The position numbers were made by a program, and so were the translations under genes. From an uncultured Lachnospiraceae bacterium (GTDB lineage Bacteria; Bacillota; Clostridia; Lachnospirales; Lachnospiraceae): DNA of 14,862 bases. Below are positions 7,661 through 14,157 of this stretch, in pieces. The notes under the pieces were generated by a model. That model did no database searches and was not told the DNA's origin. It was given only the letters and a program-made list of their open reading frames with translations. The stretch lies in NCBI GenBank assembly GCA_910577065.1, contig CAJTLD010000068.1, positions 1 to 14,862 of the forward strand, read 5' to 3'. Position 1 is the first letter of the stretch, and each line of letters starts with the position of its first letter.

Positions 7661-7665
7661 TGCTT

Positions 7666-7762
7666 AGGGCTGTCGCATTAAGGAGTAAATATACAAGATA
7701 CAATATTTTTAAGTACAAATGATACTTTATCTTGTAGTGGTATTTCTTAATGTGACAGCCCC
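7666..7762. mobile_element. MITE-like palindromic element, about 97 bp
   Basis: Near-complementary ends: GGGCTGTCGCATTAAG (7667-7682) against CTTAATGTGACAGCCC (7746-7761), one mismatch that becomes a G-T pair in RNA. A second perfect 9-bp stem lies inside: TACAAGATA (7692-7700) and TATCTTGTA (7728-7736). No coding capacity. The GGGCTGTC-type end resembles terminal repeats of insertion sequences, so it may be a non-autonomous element. No clear target duplication is seen. In RNA the hairpin is followed by a T-rich stretch and could also act as the liv operon terminator. Confidence 0.6.
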
Positions 7763-7852
7763 GTTTATTTTTAAATGGGTTATGTTTGCCGGCATTTTTA
7801 TATTTTTCCGTTTTTCGGTTATACTAATCTTATCATAATCCAGGAGGACAAA

Positions 7853-8023
7853 ATGAAAGTAACTGATAAAGACAAGAGTATCCGGACAGCGCCCAAAGGC
7901 GCATGGGAAAGCGGTGTTATAAACGAGAAGAAAAAGCGTTCTAAAAAGGAGCATATGAATGAAATTACAACTGACGCGCAGGGGAACGGATATCCTGTAA
8001 TTCAAAAAAATCGGGACGGTTGA
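7853..8023 (+). CDS. Small hypothetical protein, 56 residues, highly charged
   Basis: Not recognised. A strong AGGAGG (7842-7847) lies 5 bases before the ATG. The 56-residue product is very hydrophilic, with a Lys/Arg/Glu-rich centre (NEKKKRSKKEHMNE), no membrane segment and no cysteine. A TATACT at 7820-7825 could be a -10, but no good -35 stands before it. An in-frame extension upstream to 7775 lacks a ribosome site. The gene lies between a MITE-like element and the GyrI-DUF3795 gene, with a hairpin over its stop codon. It may be a real small protein or the remnant of a larger gene. Confidence 0.45.
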   Translation: MKVTDKDKSIRTAPKGAWESGVINEKKKRSKKEHMNEITTDAQGNGYPVIQKNRDG

Positions 8024-8032
8024 GACGTCCTG
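8012..8032 (+). terminator. Possible terminator hairpin over the stop of the small ORF
   Basis: CGGGACG (8012-8018) and CGTCCTG (8026-8032) pair over 7 positions with one G-T, around a 7-base loop. The T-rich tract follows only after about 8 bases, so termination would be weak. Confidence 0.35.
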
Positions 8033-8090
8033 GTTACATATTTTTTATATTTTCCCATATCGTTTGTGCCGCGACAGGAAGTTTTTTATT

Positions 8091-8110
8091 CATGACATAC
8101 TGTTGTCGTG
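8091..8110 (+). promoter_or_regulatory. Operator-like dyad upstream of the GyrI-DUF3795 gene
   Basis: CATGACA and TGTCGTG arms around a 6-base centre pair at 6 of 7 positions; the core is GACA-N6-TGTC. It lies 8 to 27 bases upstream of the -10 hexamer, over the -35 region, as regulator sites often do. No regulator gene is present in the window for it. Confidence 0.45.
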
Positions 8111-8117
8111 ATTGATC

Positions 8118-8126
8118 TGGTAAAAT
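8118..8126 (+). promoter_or_regulatory. Extended -10 promoter for the GyrI-DUF3795 gene
   Basis: TGGTAAAAT is an extended -10 (TG-N-TAAAAT). No convincing -35 is present, consistent with an extended -10 or activator-dependent promoter. Confidence 0.5.
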
Positions 8127-8141
8127 AAGGCTATCAAAAGA

Positions 8142-8150
8142 AAGGATGGT
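8142..8150 (+). promoter_or_regulatory. Ribosome binding site supporting the start at 8158
   Basis: AAGGATGGT is one base away from AAGGAGGT and lies 7 bases before the ATG at 8158. The in-frame ATG at 8146 is inside this site, so it is not a plausible start. Confidence 0.65.
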
Positions 8151-8157
8151 CTTATTT

Positions 8158-8892
8158 ATGGAATATGAAATTGTAACGCTGGAAGAAAAAATTGCCGCAG
8201 GCGTGTCGGCGCGTACAAACAATAATTCTCCGGACATGGGGGCCGTAATCGGCGGGCTTTGGAACCGTTTTTATAAGGAAGGTATCTGGGGATCTGTTCC
8301 GGGCAAGGTCAATGAAAAAGCCTTGGGGATATATACTGATTACGCCGGAGATGAAAACGCGGATTACACGGTACTGGCTGCCTGTGAGACGGCGGAGGAG
8401 CCGGAAAAAACAAAATATGCCGTCTGCCGGATTCCCGCCGGGAGATACGCTAAATTTGTCATCCATGGGGATATGGTACAGGCAGTTGCGGCCGCATGGC
8501 GGGAAATATGGCAAATGAACCTGCCAAGATCTTTTCAATGTGATTTTGAGGAATACCAGGATGAGAGCATGGAGAATGCGGAAATCCACATTTATGTAGG
8601 GCTGAAAGAAGAAGGGGGCGTCGGAATAGAATCCAGATGCGGGTTATTGTGCAGCGAATGCGCTTACCGGGAGCAAATGAACTGTACGGGCTGCGTACAA
8701 ATACAAAAGCCATTCTGGGGAGAAAGCTGCCCTGTAAAATCCTGCTGTGAAACAAAAGCGCACGGGCACTGCGGGCAGTGTGAGAAATTCCCCTGCGAAC
8801 TGTTACATGGATTTGCTTATGATGAAAAACAGGGAGATAATGGAAAACGGATTGAAAATTGTAAAAACTGGAACGGGGCGCACACATTGTAA
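8158..8892 (+). CDS. GyrI-like effector-binding domain fused to Cys-rich DUF3795-like domain
   Basis: Predicted soluble cytoplasmic protein, 244 residues. Residues 1 to about 155 resemble the GyrI-like / AraC-type effector-binding (SOUL-like) fold: EYEIVTLEEKIAAGVSARTNN at the start, then IWGSVPGK, YAVCRIPAGRYAKFVIHG and a C-terminal IHIYVGLKEE. These domains bind small hydrophobic or cationic molecules. From residue 158 a cysteine cluster begins: Cys161, 165, 168, 176, 179, 191, 196, 197, 205, 208 and 213, spaced as in the DUF3795 family, a likely metal-binding module of unknown role. No DNA-binding domain is present, so it is not a regulator by itself. The start is set by AAGGATGGT. A MITE-like element begins 6 bases after the stop. 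The fusion may sense or sequester a ligand or metal; function is inferred from domains only. Confidence 0.78.
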   Translation: MEYEIVTLEEKIAAGVSARTNNNSPDMGAVIGGLWNRFYKEGIWGSVPGKVNEKALGIYTDYAGDENADYTVLAACETAEEPEKTKYAVCRIPAGRYAKFVIHGDMVQAVAAAWREIWQMNLPRSFQCDFEEYQDESMENAEIHIYVGLKEEGGVGIESRCGLLCSECAYREQMNCTGCVQIQKPFWGESCPVKSCCETKAHGHCGQCEKFPCELLHGFAYDEKQGDNGKRIENCKNWNGAHTL

Positions 8893-8898
8893 AATTGC

Positions 8899-9081
8899 GG
8901 CTGTGTCATAAAATCTGTGTAATTGAGTTGTCTGAAAAGTTCCTTTGGACTGCTTGATTACCTTGCTCAAAATGCCAGAAGCCAGTCAAGGCAAGGGTTC
9001 CAGCCTTTACGGGCTTTTGGCATTTTGATAAAATTTATTATGGCAGTCCAGAGAACTTACACATATAATCTGACACTCTCC
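8899..9081. mobile_element. MITE-like element with IS256-like ends and nested hairpin, about 183 bp
   Basis: Outer ends: left GTGTCA-N7-TGTGTAA (8903-8922) and its inverted counterpart on the right (TTACACA-N7-TGACAC, 9057-9076). This type is seen at ends of IS256-family elements. Inside, 8937-8953 pairs with 9043-9058, and 8967-8983 pairs with 9012-9028 over 17 bases with one mismatch. The whole folds as a long interrupted hairpin. There is no coding capacity. The 8 bases on either side do not match, so no target duplication remains or the ends are not exact. It fills most of the 325-base gap between the two genes; the rest holds the promoter and leader of the next gene. Confidence 0.6.
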
Positions 9082-9103
9082 ACCCGTTCATGAGAAGTTG
9101 ATG

Positions 9104-9132
9104 TTGTAAACAGATACGGGAGTTGTTATAAT
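9104..9132 (+). promoter_or_regulatory. Promoter of the GH123-like hydrolase gene
   Basis: TTGTAA (9104-9109), a 17-base spacer and a perfect TATAAT (9127-9132). The leader to the ATG at 9218 would be about 80 bases; I see no riboswitch-like structure in it. Confidence 0.7.
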
Positions 9133-9137
9133 AACAA
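9123..9137 (+). promoter_or_regulatory. 15-bp palindrome over the -10 of the hydrolase promoter
   Basis: TTGTTAT-A-ATAACAA is a perfect palindrome around a single central base, containing the whole TATAAT. It could be an operator, or partly chance because the -10 itself is AT-rich. Confidence 0.4.
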
Positions 9138-9217
9138 TATGGAAGAATCCGGCAGGAGAAATTTAGGAACCAGGCAGTCTGTTTTGGCTGCGTCAGTATG
9201 AGAACGGGAGGAGACAT

Positions 9218-12200
9218 ATGGCTGACAGCAAAAAAATTATGAAAAAGATGTTGTGTCTGTTTTTAATGTTCATTATGAGTATTGGTGCGATACCGTTTCC
9301 GGAACAGAAGGCAAATGCAGCGGACACCAGGGAGTACACGATTTTATCTACCAAAACAACAGGAGAACAGGATGTATTTACATACTATCCTGCAACGGGC
9401 TGGAAAAAAGGAGCGCAGATAGACGAATATTTTACGCTTAAACCCGTACAGACACAAGTATCCGAAGGCGCCGCCGCATCAGACATTTATTACACGGTGA
9501 CATTTGCGGGGACAGGCATTGCACTGTATGGTTACAAAGCGCCGGCGCACGGAGCGACGGTAAAAGTTTTTGTGGACGGAGAAGAAAAAGAGAATTTCGA
9601 CGGTTACGCGGAAAGCAGGACGACAAGCGATGTAAAACTCTGGCAGATAACGGGATTGGAACATGGGGAACATACGTTAAAAGTCGAAGCGACCGGAAAC
9701 AAAAACGCTTCGGCGTCGGACAGCTATATAGAGGTGACGAAAGCAGTCGTGACGGCTCCGGTTGAGCAGGTTGCGGCAACGGATTTTTTCTTTACGGCAG
9801 AGACTTTCTCCATCCGGGCAGGGGAAACAGGAACCCCCGGCTGCCGTTTTGCGCCGGAGAATGCGGCCGCGCCGGAAGATCTGGTATTTGTATCAGACAA
9901 TGAATCCGTGGCAGAGGTGAACCGCACCGGAAGGATTACGGCAAAGAAAGCCGGCACGGCGCGTATTACGGCGTCATCAAAAAGCGTCGGATTTTCAAAA
10001 AGCATAGAAGTAACGGTACTGGGCAAAAAAGAAGACATTGACGCAACGTATGTAGACAGCGGAAACCATTACCAGCAGAAAGCATATAACGGCCTTTTAA
10101 CCGGGGATAAGAAGTTTGGCGAACAGGTTTGGGCATGGAAAAACGATAAGGCGGTCGCGGAAATCGCCGTTTTGAGCAAACAGAAACCGTTAGAAAATGT
10201 CTCCGTCAGCATAACGGATTTAAAAGGATTCGGCGCGGTTCTTCCCGCCTCTTCGGTGAAGCTTTCTTTTGTAAAAGAAGTAAAGGCATATACCGGGCAC
10301 GCGGGATGGTATGCACAAAACAAAGCAGGGATTATGCCGTCCGGGACAAGGGAATATTACCCGGAAGTGATCTATTCCGGAGATCCGGTTTCAATGGACA
10401 GCGGCAGGCTGCAGCTTGTATGGGTGGAAGCGTCCGTTCCGAAAGATGCGCTTGCAGGCGTTTACAGAGGGACTATTACCATTTCGGCCGAAAATACGGA
10501 TGAGACAATTTCGCTGGATTATACGCTTGAAATATTGGACGCAGTACAGCCGGATCCGCAGGATTATGCTTTTGATGTGGAGTACTGGAGCCATCCGTAC
10601 AATGTGGCTTACTATTATGAAGTGGAGCCGTTTTCGGATGAACATTTGGAACTGTTAAAACAGCATATGGAAGTCTACAAAAGCCTTGGAGGCCATGCGA
10701 TTACGGCCAGTATTGTAGAAGAAGCGTGGGGCGGACAGACTTACGGGGGAGGAAATGACATCCATTACCCGTCCATGATCAAGTGGATAAAACATGCGGA
10801 CGACACCTGGGAATTTGACTATACGAATTTTGATAAATGGGTGGTTTTGAACCAGGAAATCGGAATTGCAGACAAAATTATCTGTTACAGCATGATGCCG
10901 TGGGACGGCATTGTGAAATATGAGGATCGGAAAACAAATACGATTCAATCTATGACGGCAAATCCGGCAAATGCAGACCAGTACGCGCAGGTATGGCGGC
11001 CGTTTCTGGAGGATTTTGTAGCGCATCTGGATGAAAAAGGGTGGTTTGACGCAACCTACATAGGTTTTGACGAACGGTCGAATATGAAGACCGCGTTTGA
11101 TCTGATTGATTCCGTTACCAATAAAGACGGCAATACATTGAAAAAATCTGCTGCATTTAATGATTTCAGGAGCAATACGGCTATTTTCAACAGGCTTGAT
11201 TATGCTTCGGTGGGCCTTCAGCAGATTCGCGACAATCTGGCTCCGTTTAAAGAGCAGATAACGGCGCGAAGGGAACAGAACCAGGATCTTACGATGTATA
11301 CGGCGACCGAGCATGTACCGAACAGCTTTACCAAATCAAATCCGGTGGAAAGCTACTGGACGATTCTGTATGCCGGATCTTTAAACACCACGGGATTTTT
11401 AAGGTGGGCATATGACGCATGGGTAGAGGATCCTCTGGAGGAGTCCACACATTCCTCCTTCCCGGCGGGAGACTGCTTTTTGGTTTATCCGTCCCAAAAA
11501 GAAGATACTGTAAAAGAAAGCAAATATTCACTGCGCCTGGCAAAACTGGACGAAGGTGTCCGTGATATAAACAAGCTCTACCTCATGCGGGAAGCGTCGC
11601 AGAACATGTCGGATAAGGTGACAGATGTTTTAAGCCATGTGAGCGGCGACAGAATAAACGATTACGAATACAGCACAATGGAAAAGACAGACAGCTGGGG
11701 ACGCCAGGCAAAATGGCTTACCGAGGGCGGAAAGAACCGGATGCTTTCGGACATGAACGCGGTAAAGCAGGGGATTTACGATCTTACAAAGGAATATATT
11801 CTTTGGAACAATCCGAATTATGTTGAGCAGATAGAACTAACGAAACCGGATAAGACAGTATTTCAGCCAGGCGAAGTCTTACAGCTTCAGATTGCAGTGC
11901 AGCCGGCATCAGGGACAGTTCGCTTTAGCAGCAGCGACAGTTCCGTGGCGTCTGTGGATCAAAACGGGTTGGTTACTATGAAAAAAGAAGGGAAGGCAAC
12001 GATTAAGGTTTATTCAGCTGAGAATGCTAATATAGGGCAGAGCCTTGAAATAAACGTTGCGTTACCGGAAGCAAAGAAACTGCTCTTGCAGCAGATGGAG
12101 GAGGCCGCTAAACTAAAGCAGGGAGATTATACGGCGGAAAGCTGGGCAGCGCTGCAAAAAGCGCTCGAAGAGGCAGGAAGCGTGCAGAAGAATCCCAACA

Positions 12201-12754
12201 GCCGGCAGGAAGAGATTGACAGGGCTTTGGCTGCTTTAAAGGATGCCATTTTGAAATTAGTACCGGCAGCGGACAATTCCCAAAAACCGGAGACTCCTAA
12301 AACAGAGACGGTAAAAGAAGGCGCGGTTTATAAAAAAGGAAACTATAAATATAAAGTAACAAGCCTTACAAAACGAACTGCCCAGGTCACAGGAACGGCA
12401 AACGCAAAGCTCAAAAAAGTTGTGATCCCAAACAGCGTAACGCTTGGGGACAAAAGCTTTAAAATTACATCCATCAAAGCTTCCGCGTTTAAAAAGAATA
12501 AGAACATTACAGAAGTGAAAATCGGTTCGAATGTGACAAGTATTGGCAACAGTGCCTTTGAAAAATGTACAAAGCTAAAAAAAGTTACGGTGAACAGTAA
12601 AAAGCTGACGCAAATCGGAAAAAAAGCGTTTGCCGGCTGCAAGCAATTGAAGTTGGTCGATGTACAGAGTAAAAAGGTCAATAAAATCGGAAAAGATGCC
12701 TTTAAAGGCATACACAAGAAAGCGGTTCTTAAAATTCCTAAGAAGAAAAAATAA
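9218..12754 (+). CDS. Secreted multidomain GH123/DUF4091-type glycoside hydrolase
   Basis: Extracellular enzyme of 1178 residues, probably a beta-N-acetylhexosaminidase (galactosaminidase-like) acting on host or dietary glycans. Residues 1-34 are a signal peptide ending ANA before Ala35. About 37-180 look like a beta-sandwich, galactose-binding-like module (FAGTGIALYGYKAP, HGEHTLKVEATG). About 182-268 are a Big2 Ig-like domain. About 275-865 form the GH123-like core plus DUF4091; the YIGFDER motif puts the Asp618-Glu619 pair where GH123 enzymes keep their catalytic Asp-Glu. A second Big2 (868-948), a FIVAR-type helical domain (about 948-1016) and BspA-type leucine-rich repeats (about 1034-1178, SAFKKNKNITEVKIG and similar) follow. 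There is no LPXTG or membrane anchor; attachment, if any, would rest on the repeat modules and the Lys-rich C-terminus. GGAGG lies 6 bases before the ATG. It has its own promoter and terminator. Confidence 0.8.
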   Translation: MADSKKIMKKMLCLFLMFIMSIGAIPFPEQKANAADTREYTILSTKTTGEQDVFTYYPATGWKKGAQIDEYFTLKPVQTQVSEGAAASDIYYTVTFAGTGIALYGYKAPAHGATVKVFVDGEEKENFDGYAESRTTSDVKLWQITGLEHGEHTLKVEATGNKNASASDSYIEVTKAVVTAPVEQVAATDFFFTAETFSIRAGETGTPGCRFAPENAAAPEDLVFVSDNESVAEVNRTGRITAKKAGTARITASSKSVGFSKSIEVTVLGKKEDIDATYVDSGNHYQQKAYNGLLTGDKKFGEQVWAWKNDKAVAEIAVLSKQKPLENVSVSITDLKGFGAVLPASSVKLSFVKEVKAYTGHAGWYAQNKAGIMPSGTREYYPEVIYSGDPVSMDSGRLQLVWVEASVPKDALAGVYRGTITISAENTDETISLDYTLEILDAVQPDPQDYAFDVEYWSHPYNVAYYYEVEPFSDEHLELLKQHMEVYKSLGGHAITASIVEEAWGGQTYGGGNDIHYPSMIKWIKHADDTWEFDYTNFDKWVVLNQEIGIADKIICYSMMPWDGIVKYEDRKTNTIQSMTANPANADQYAQVWRPFLEDFVAHLDEKGWFDATYIGFDERSNMKTAFDLIDSVTNKDGNTLKKSAAFNDFRSNTAIFNRLDYASVGLQQIRDNLAPFKEQITARREQNQDLTMYTATEHVPNSFTKSNPVESYWTILYAGSLNTTGFLRWAYDAWVEDPLEESTHSSFPAGDCFLVYPSQKEDTVKESKYSLRLAKLDEGVRDINKLYLMREASQNMSDKVTDVLSHVSGDRINDYEYSTMEKTDSWGRQAKWLTEGGKNRMLSDMNAVKQGIYDLTKEYILWNNPNYVEQIELTKPDKTVFQPGEVLQLQIAVQPASGTVRFSSSDSSVASVDQNGLVTMKKEGKATIKVYSAENANIGQSLEINVALPEAKKLLLQQMEEAAKLKQGDYTAESWAALQKALEEAGSVQKNPNSRQEEIDRALAALKDAILKLVPAADNSQKPETPKTETVKEGAVYKKGNYKYKVTSLTKRTAQVTGTANAKLKKVVIPNSVTLGDKSFKITSIKASAFKKNKNITEVKIGSNVTSIGNSAFEKCTKLKKVTVNSKKLTQIGKKAFAGCKQLKLVDVQSKKVNKIGKDAFKGIHKKAVLKIPKKKK

Positions 12755-12778
12755 AAGCTTTGGACTTAACGTCCTCTT

Positions 12779-12825
12779 GAAAGCGTCCACGGGAAAATCT
12801 GTGGGCGCTTTCATTTCTTGTTTTT
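12779..12825 (+). terminator. Strong rho-independent terminator after the hydrolase gene
   Basis: GAAAGCGTCCAC (12779-12790) pairs with GTGGGCGCTTTC (12801-12812) over 12 positions with one G-T, followed by ATTTCTTGTTTTT. It is the clearest terminator in the window. Confidence 0.9.
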
Positions 12826-12829
12826 CCTT

Positions 12830-12851
12830 GTTCCCGATGGCATGTGGGAAC
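12830..12851 (+). repeat. Small hairpin between terminator and GntR promoter
   Basis: GTTCCC (12830-12835) and GGGAAC (12846-12851) form a perfect 6-bp stem with a 10-base loop. No T-run follows. The role is unknown and it may be chance. Confidence 0.35.
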
Positions 12852-12877
12852 CCATAACAGCTGGTAAAAATATTTTC

Positions 12878-12906
12878 TTGACAAAAATGATATAACTGTA
12901 TATACT
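12878..12906 (+). promoter_or_regulatory. Promoter of the GntR-ABC operon
   Basis: TTGACA (12878-12883), a 17-base spacer, TATACT (12901-12906). Both hexamers are near or at consensus. The start point falls near 12913. Confidence 0.85.
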
Positions 12907-12918
12907 GTTTATATACAG
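12896..12918 (+). promoter_or_regulatory. Probable operator of the GntR repressor
   Basis: CTGTATATA (12896-12904) and TATATACAG (12910-12918) form a perfect 9-bp inverted repeat with a 5-base spacer. It covers the -10 and the start point, a position where repressor binding blocks transcription. YtrA-type GntR proteins usually control their own operon through AT-rich palindromes of this kind, so autoregulation is the simplest reading. Confidence 0.7.
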
Positions 12919-12934
12919 AAAGAGAGGTAAACAC

Positions 12935-13309
12935 ATGGAGATTATTATCAAAAACTCCAGCGGCCAACCTATTTACGAACAAATTTATACCCAGATAAAA
13001 GATCTTATTTTAAACGGCGTGTTAGCGGAAGGCGATGCGCTCCCTTCCATCCGCGGCCTTGCAAAAGATTTGCGTATCAGCGTAATTACTACAAAGCGCG
13101 CATACGACGAGTTAGAACAGGAAGGATTCGTGAATACAGTTGCCGGGAAGGGCTGTTTTGTAGCCGGGGCAGACCGGGAACTTATCCGGGAAGAAAACTT
13201 AAAAAAAATAGAAATACACCTGCAGGCTATCAGCCAGCTTGCCAAAAGCTGCGGCATCACAAACGAGGAACTTATCGAAATGTTCCGGATATTGGAGGTA
13301 GAAAAATGA
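12935..13309 (+). CDS. GntR-family transcriptional regulator, YtrA type
   Basis: Short DNA-binding repressor of 124 residues. Residues about 9-76 form the GntR winged helix-turn-helix (QPIYEQIYTQIKDLILNG, LPSIRGLAKDLRISVITTKRAYDELEQEGFV, then the wing AGKGCFVAG). Only about 45 helical residues follow, too few for an FCD or UTRA ligand domain, which is the mark of the YtrA subfamily. It is first in an operon with an ABC ATPase and a membrane protein, with a perfect palindrome over the promoter, so it probably represses its own operon until an inducer or stress appears. AGAGAGG lies 7 bases before the ATG. The stop overlaps the next start in ATGA. Confidence 0.9.
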   Translation: MEIIIKNSSGQPIYEQIYTQIKDLILNGVLAEGDALPSIRGLAKDLRISVITTKRAYDELEQEGFVNTVAGKGCFVAGADRELIREENLKKIEIHLQAISQLAKSCGITNEELIEMFRILEVEK

Positions 13310-14157
13310 ATGCAATTGAACTAAGGCACGTTACAAAAAATTATTCCGCGTTTTCCTTAAAAGATATCACACTGTCCCTTCCAAGCGGTTGTATCCTTGG
13401 TTTAGTCGGCGAAAACGGCGCAGGTAAGAGCACCACTATCCGGCTGATGTTAAACGCCGCAGCAAGAGACGCCGGAGAAATCACCGTATTGGGAAAGGAT
13501 GTCCGCAAAAAAGAATTTCGCCGGACAAAAGAGGAAATAGGCGTCGTATTGGATGAAGCTTATTACCCGGAAGTTATAAATGCACGAAATATCAACCTTA
13601 TGATGAAGCATATTTACCGGAACTGGAAGGAGGATATCTTTTATGCTTATCTGAAACGCTTTGCGCTTTCCGAAAAAAAGCTGATAAAGGAATACTCCCG
13701 GGGTATGAAAATGAAGCTGGCCATTGCTGCTGCGCTGTCCCACCAGCCGAAGCTTTTGATATTAGACGAAGCCACCAGCGGGCTAGATCCTGTGATTCGG
13801 GATGAAATTTTGGAAATTTTTAATGATTTTACCAGAGAAGAGGATCATTCCGTGCTGCTTTCTTCCCATATTGTCAGCGACTTGGAAAAAATCAGCGATT
13901 ATATCGCCTTTCTTCATCAGGGCAGCCTGGTGTTCTGTGAAGAAAAAGACCGTCTGTTAGAGGAGTACGGCATTTTGTATACGACAAACGCCGTGCTGCC
14001 AGATATACCGGAGGATGCGGTTGCAGCAAAAAGGCGCGGCAAATACTCTACCGAACTGCTTGTCCGGCGCGCGCGGCTTTCCGGTACATTTGACGTGCAG
14101 CCGGCCAGCCTGGAAGACATCATGCTGTTTATTGCAAAGAAAGGGGAACGAAAATGA
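13306..14157 (+). CDS. ABC transporter ATP-binding protein (YtrB-like)
   Basis: ATPase of 283 residues that energises an ABC-2-type membrane partner. Walker A GENGAGKS is at 35-42, the signature position reads YSRGM (130-134) instead of LSGGQ, Walker B LLILDEAT is at 150-157 and the H-loop His at about 188 in SSHI. YSRGM-type signatures are common in ATPases of this regulator-linked group. The last 80 residues, after LHQGSLVFCEEKDRLLEEYG, form a C-terminal extension often seen in exporter ATPases. It is translationally coupled on both sides, with ATGA overlaps, and GGAGG lies 7 bases before the ATG. Export of a drug, peptide or lipid-like compound is the usual guess; the substrate is unknown. 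Confidence 0.92.
   Translation: MNAIELRHVTKNYSAFSLKDITLSLPSGCILGLVGENGAGKSTTIRLMLNAAARDAGEITVLGKDVRKKEFRRTKEEIGVVLDEAYYPEVINARNINLMMKHIYRNWKEDIFYAYLKRFALSEKKLIKEYSRGMKMKLAIAAALSHQPKLLILDEATSGLDPVIRDEILEIFNDFTREEDHSVLLSSHIVSDLEKISDYIAFLHQGSLVFCEEKDRLLEEYGILYTTNAVLPDIPEDAVAAKRRGKYSTELLVRRARLSGTFDVQPASLEDIMLFIAKKGERK

Noticed and set aside
7959..8110. Frame giving a short peptide starting at 7959 (MKLQLTRRGTDIL) then a stop and further open frame
   Set aside because: It lies inside the small ORF in another frame, is interrupted after 13 codons, and the rest has no family resemblance; a decayed gene cannot be shown from this alone.
8034..8237. Reverse-strand ORF of 67 residues across the GyrI-DUF3795 promoter
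   Set aside because: It overlaps the extended -10, the dyad and the start of a well-supported + strand gene, and shows no recognisable family motif or convincing ribosome site.
7615..9217. Possible defence or toxin-antitoxin system in the accessory patch
   Set aside because: No nuclease, toxin, antitoxin or other defence motif is visible in the small ORF or the GyrI-DUF3795 protein.
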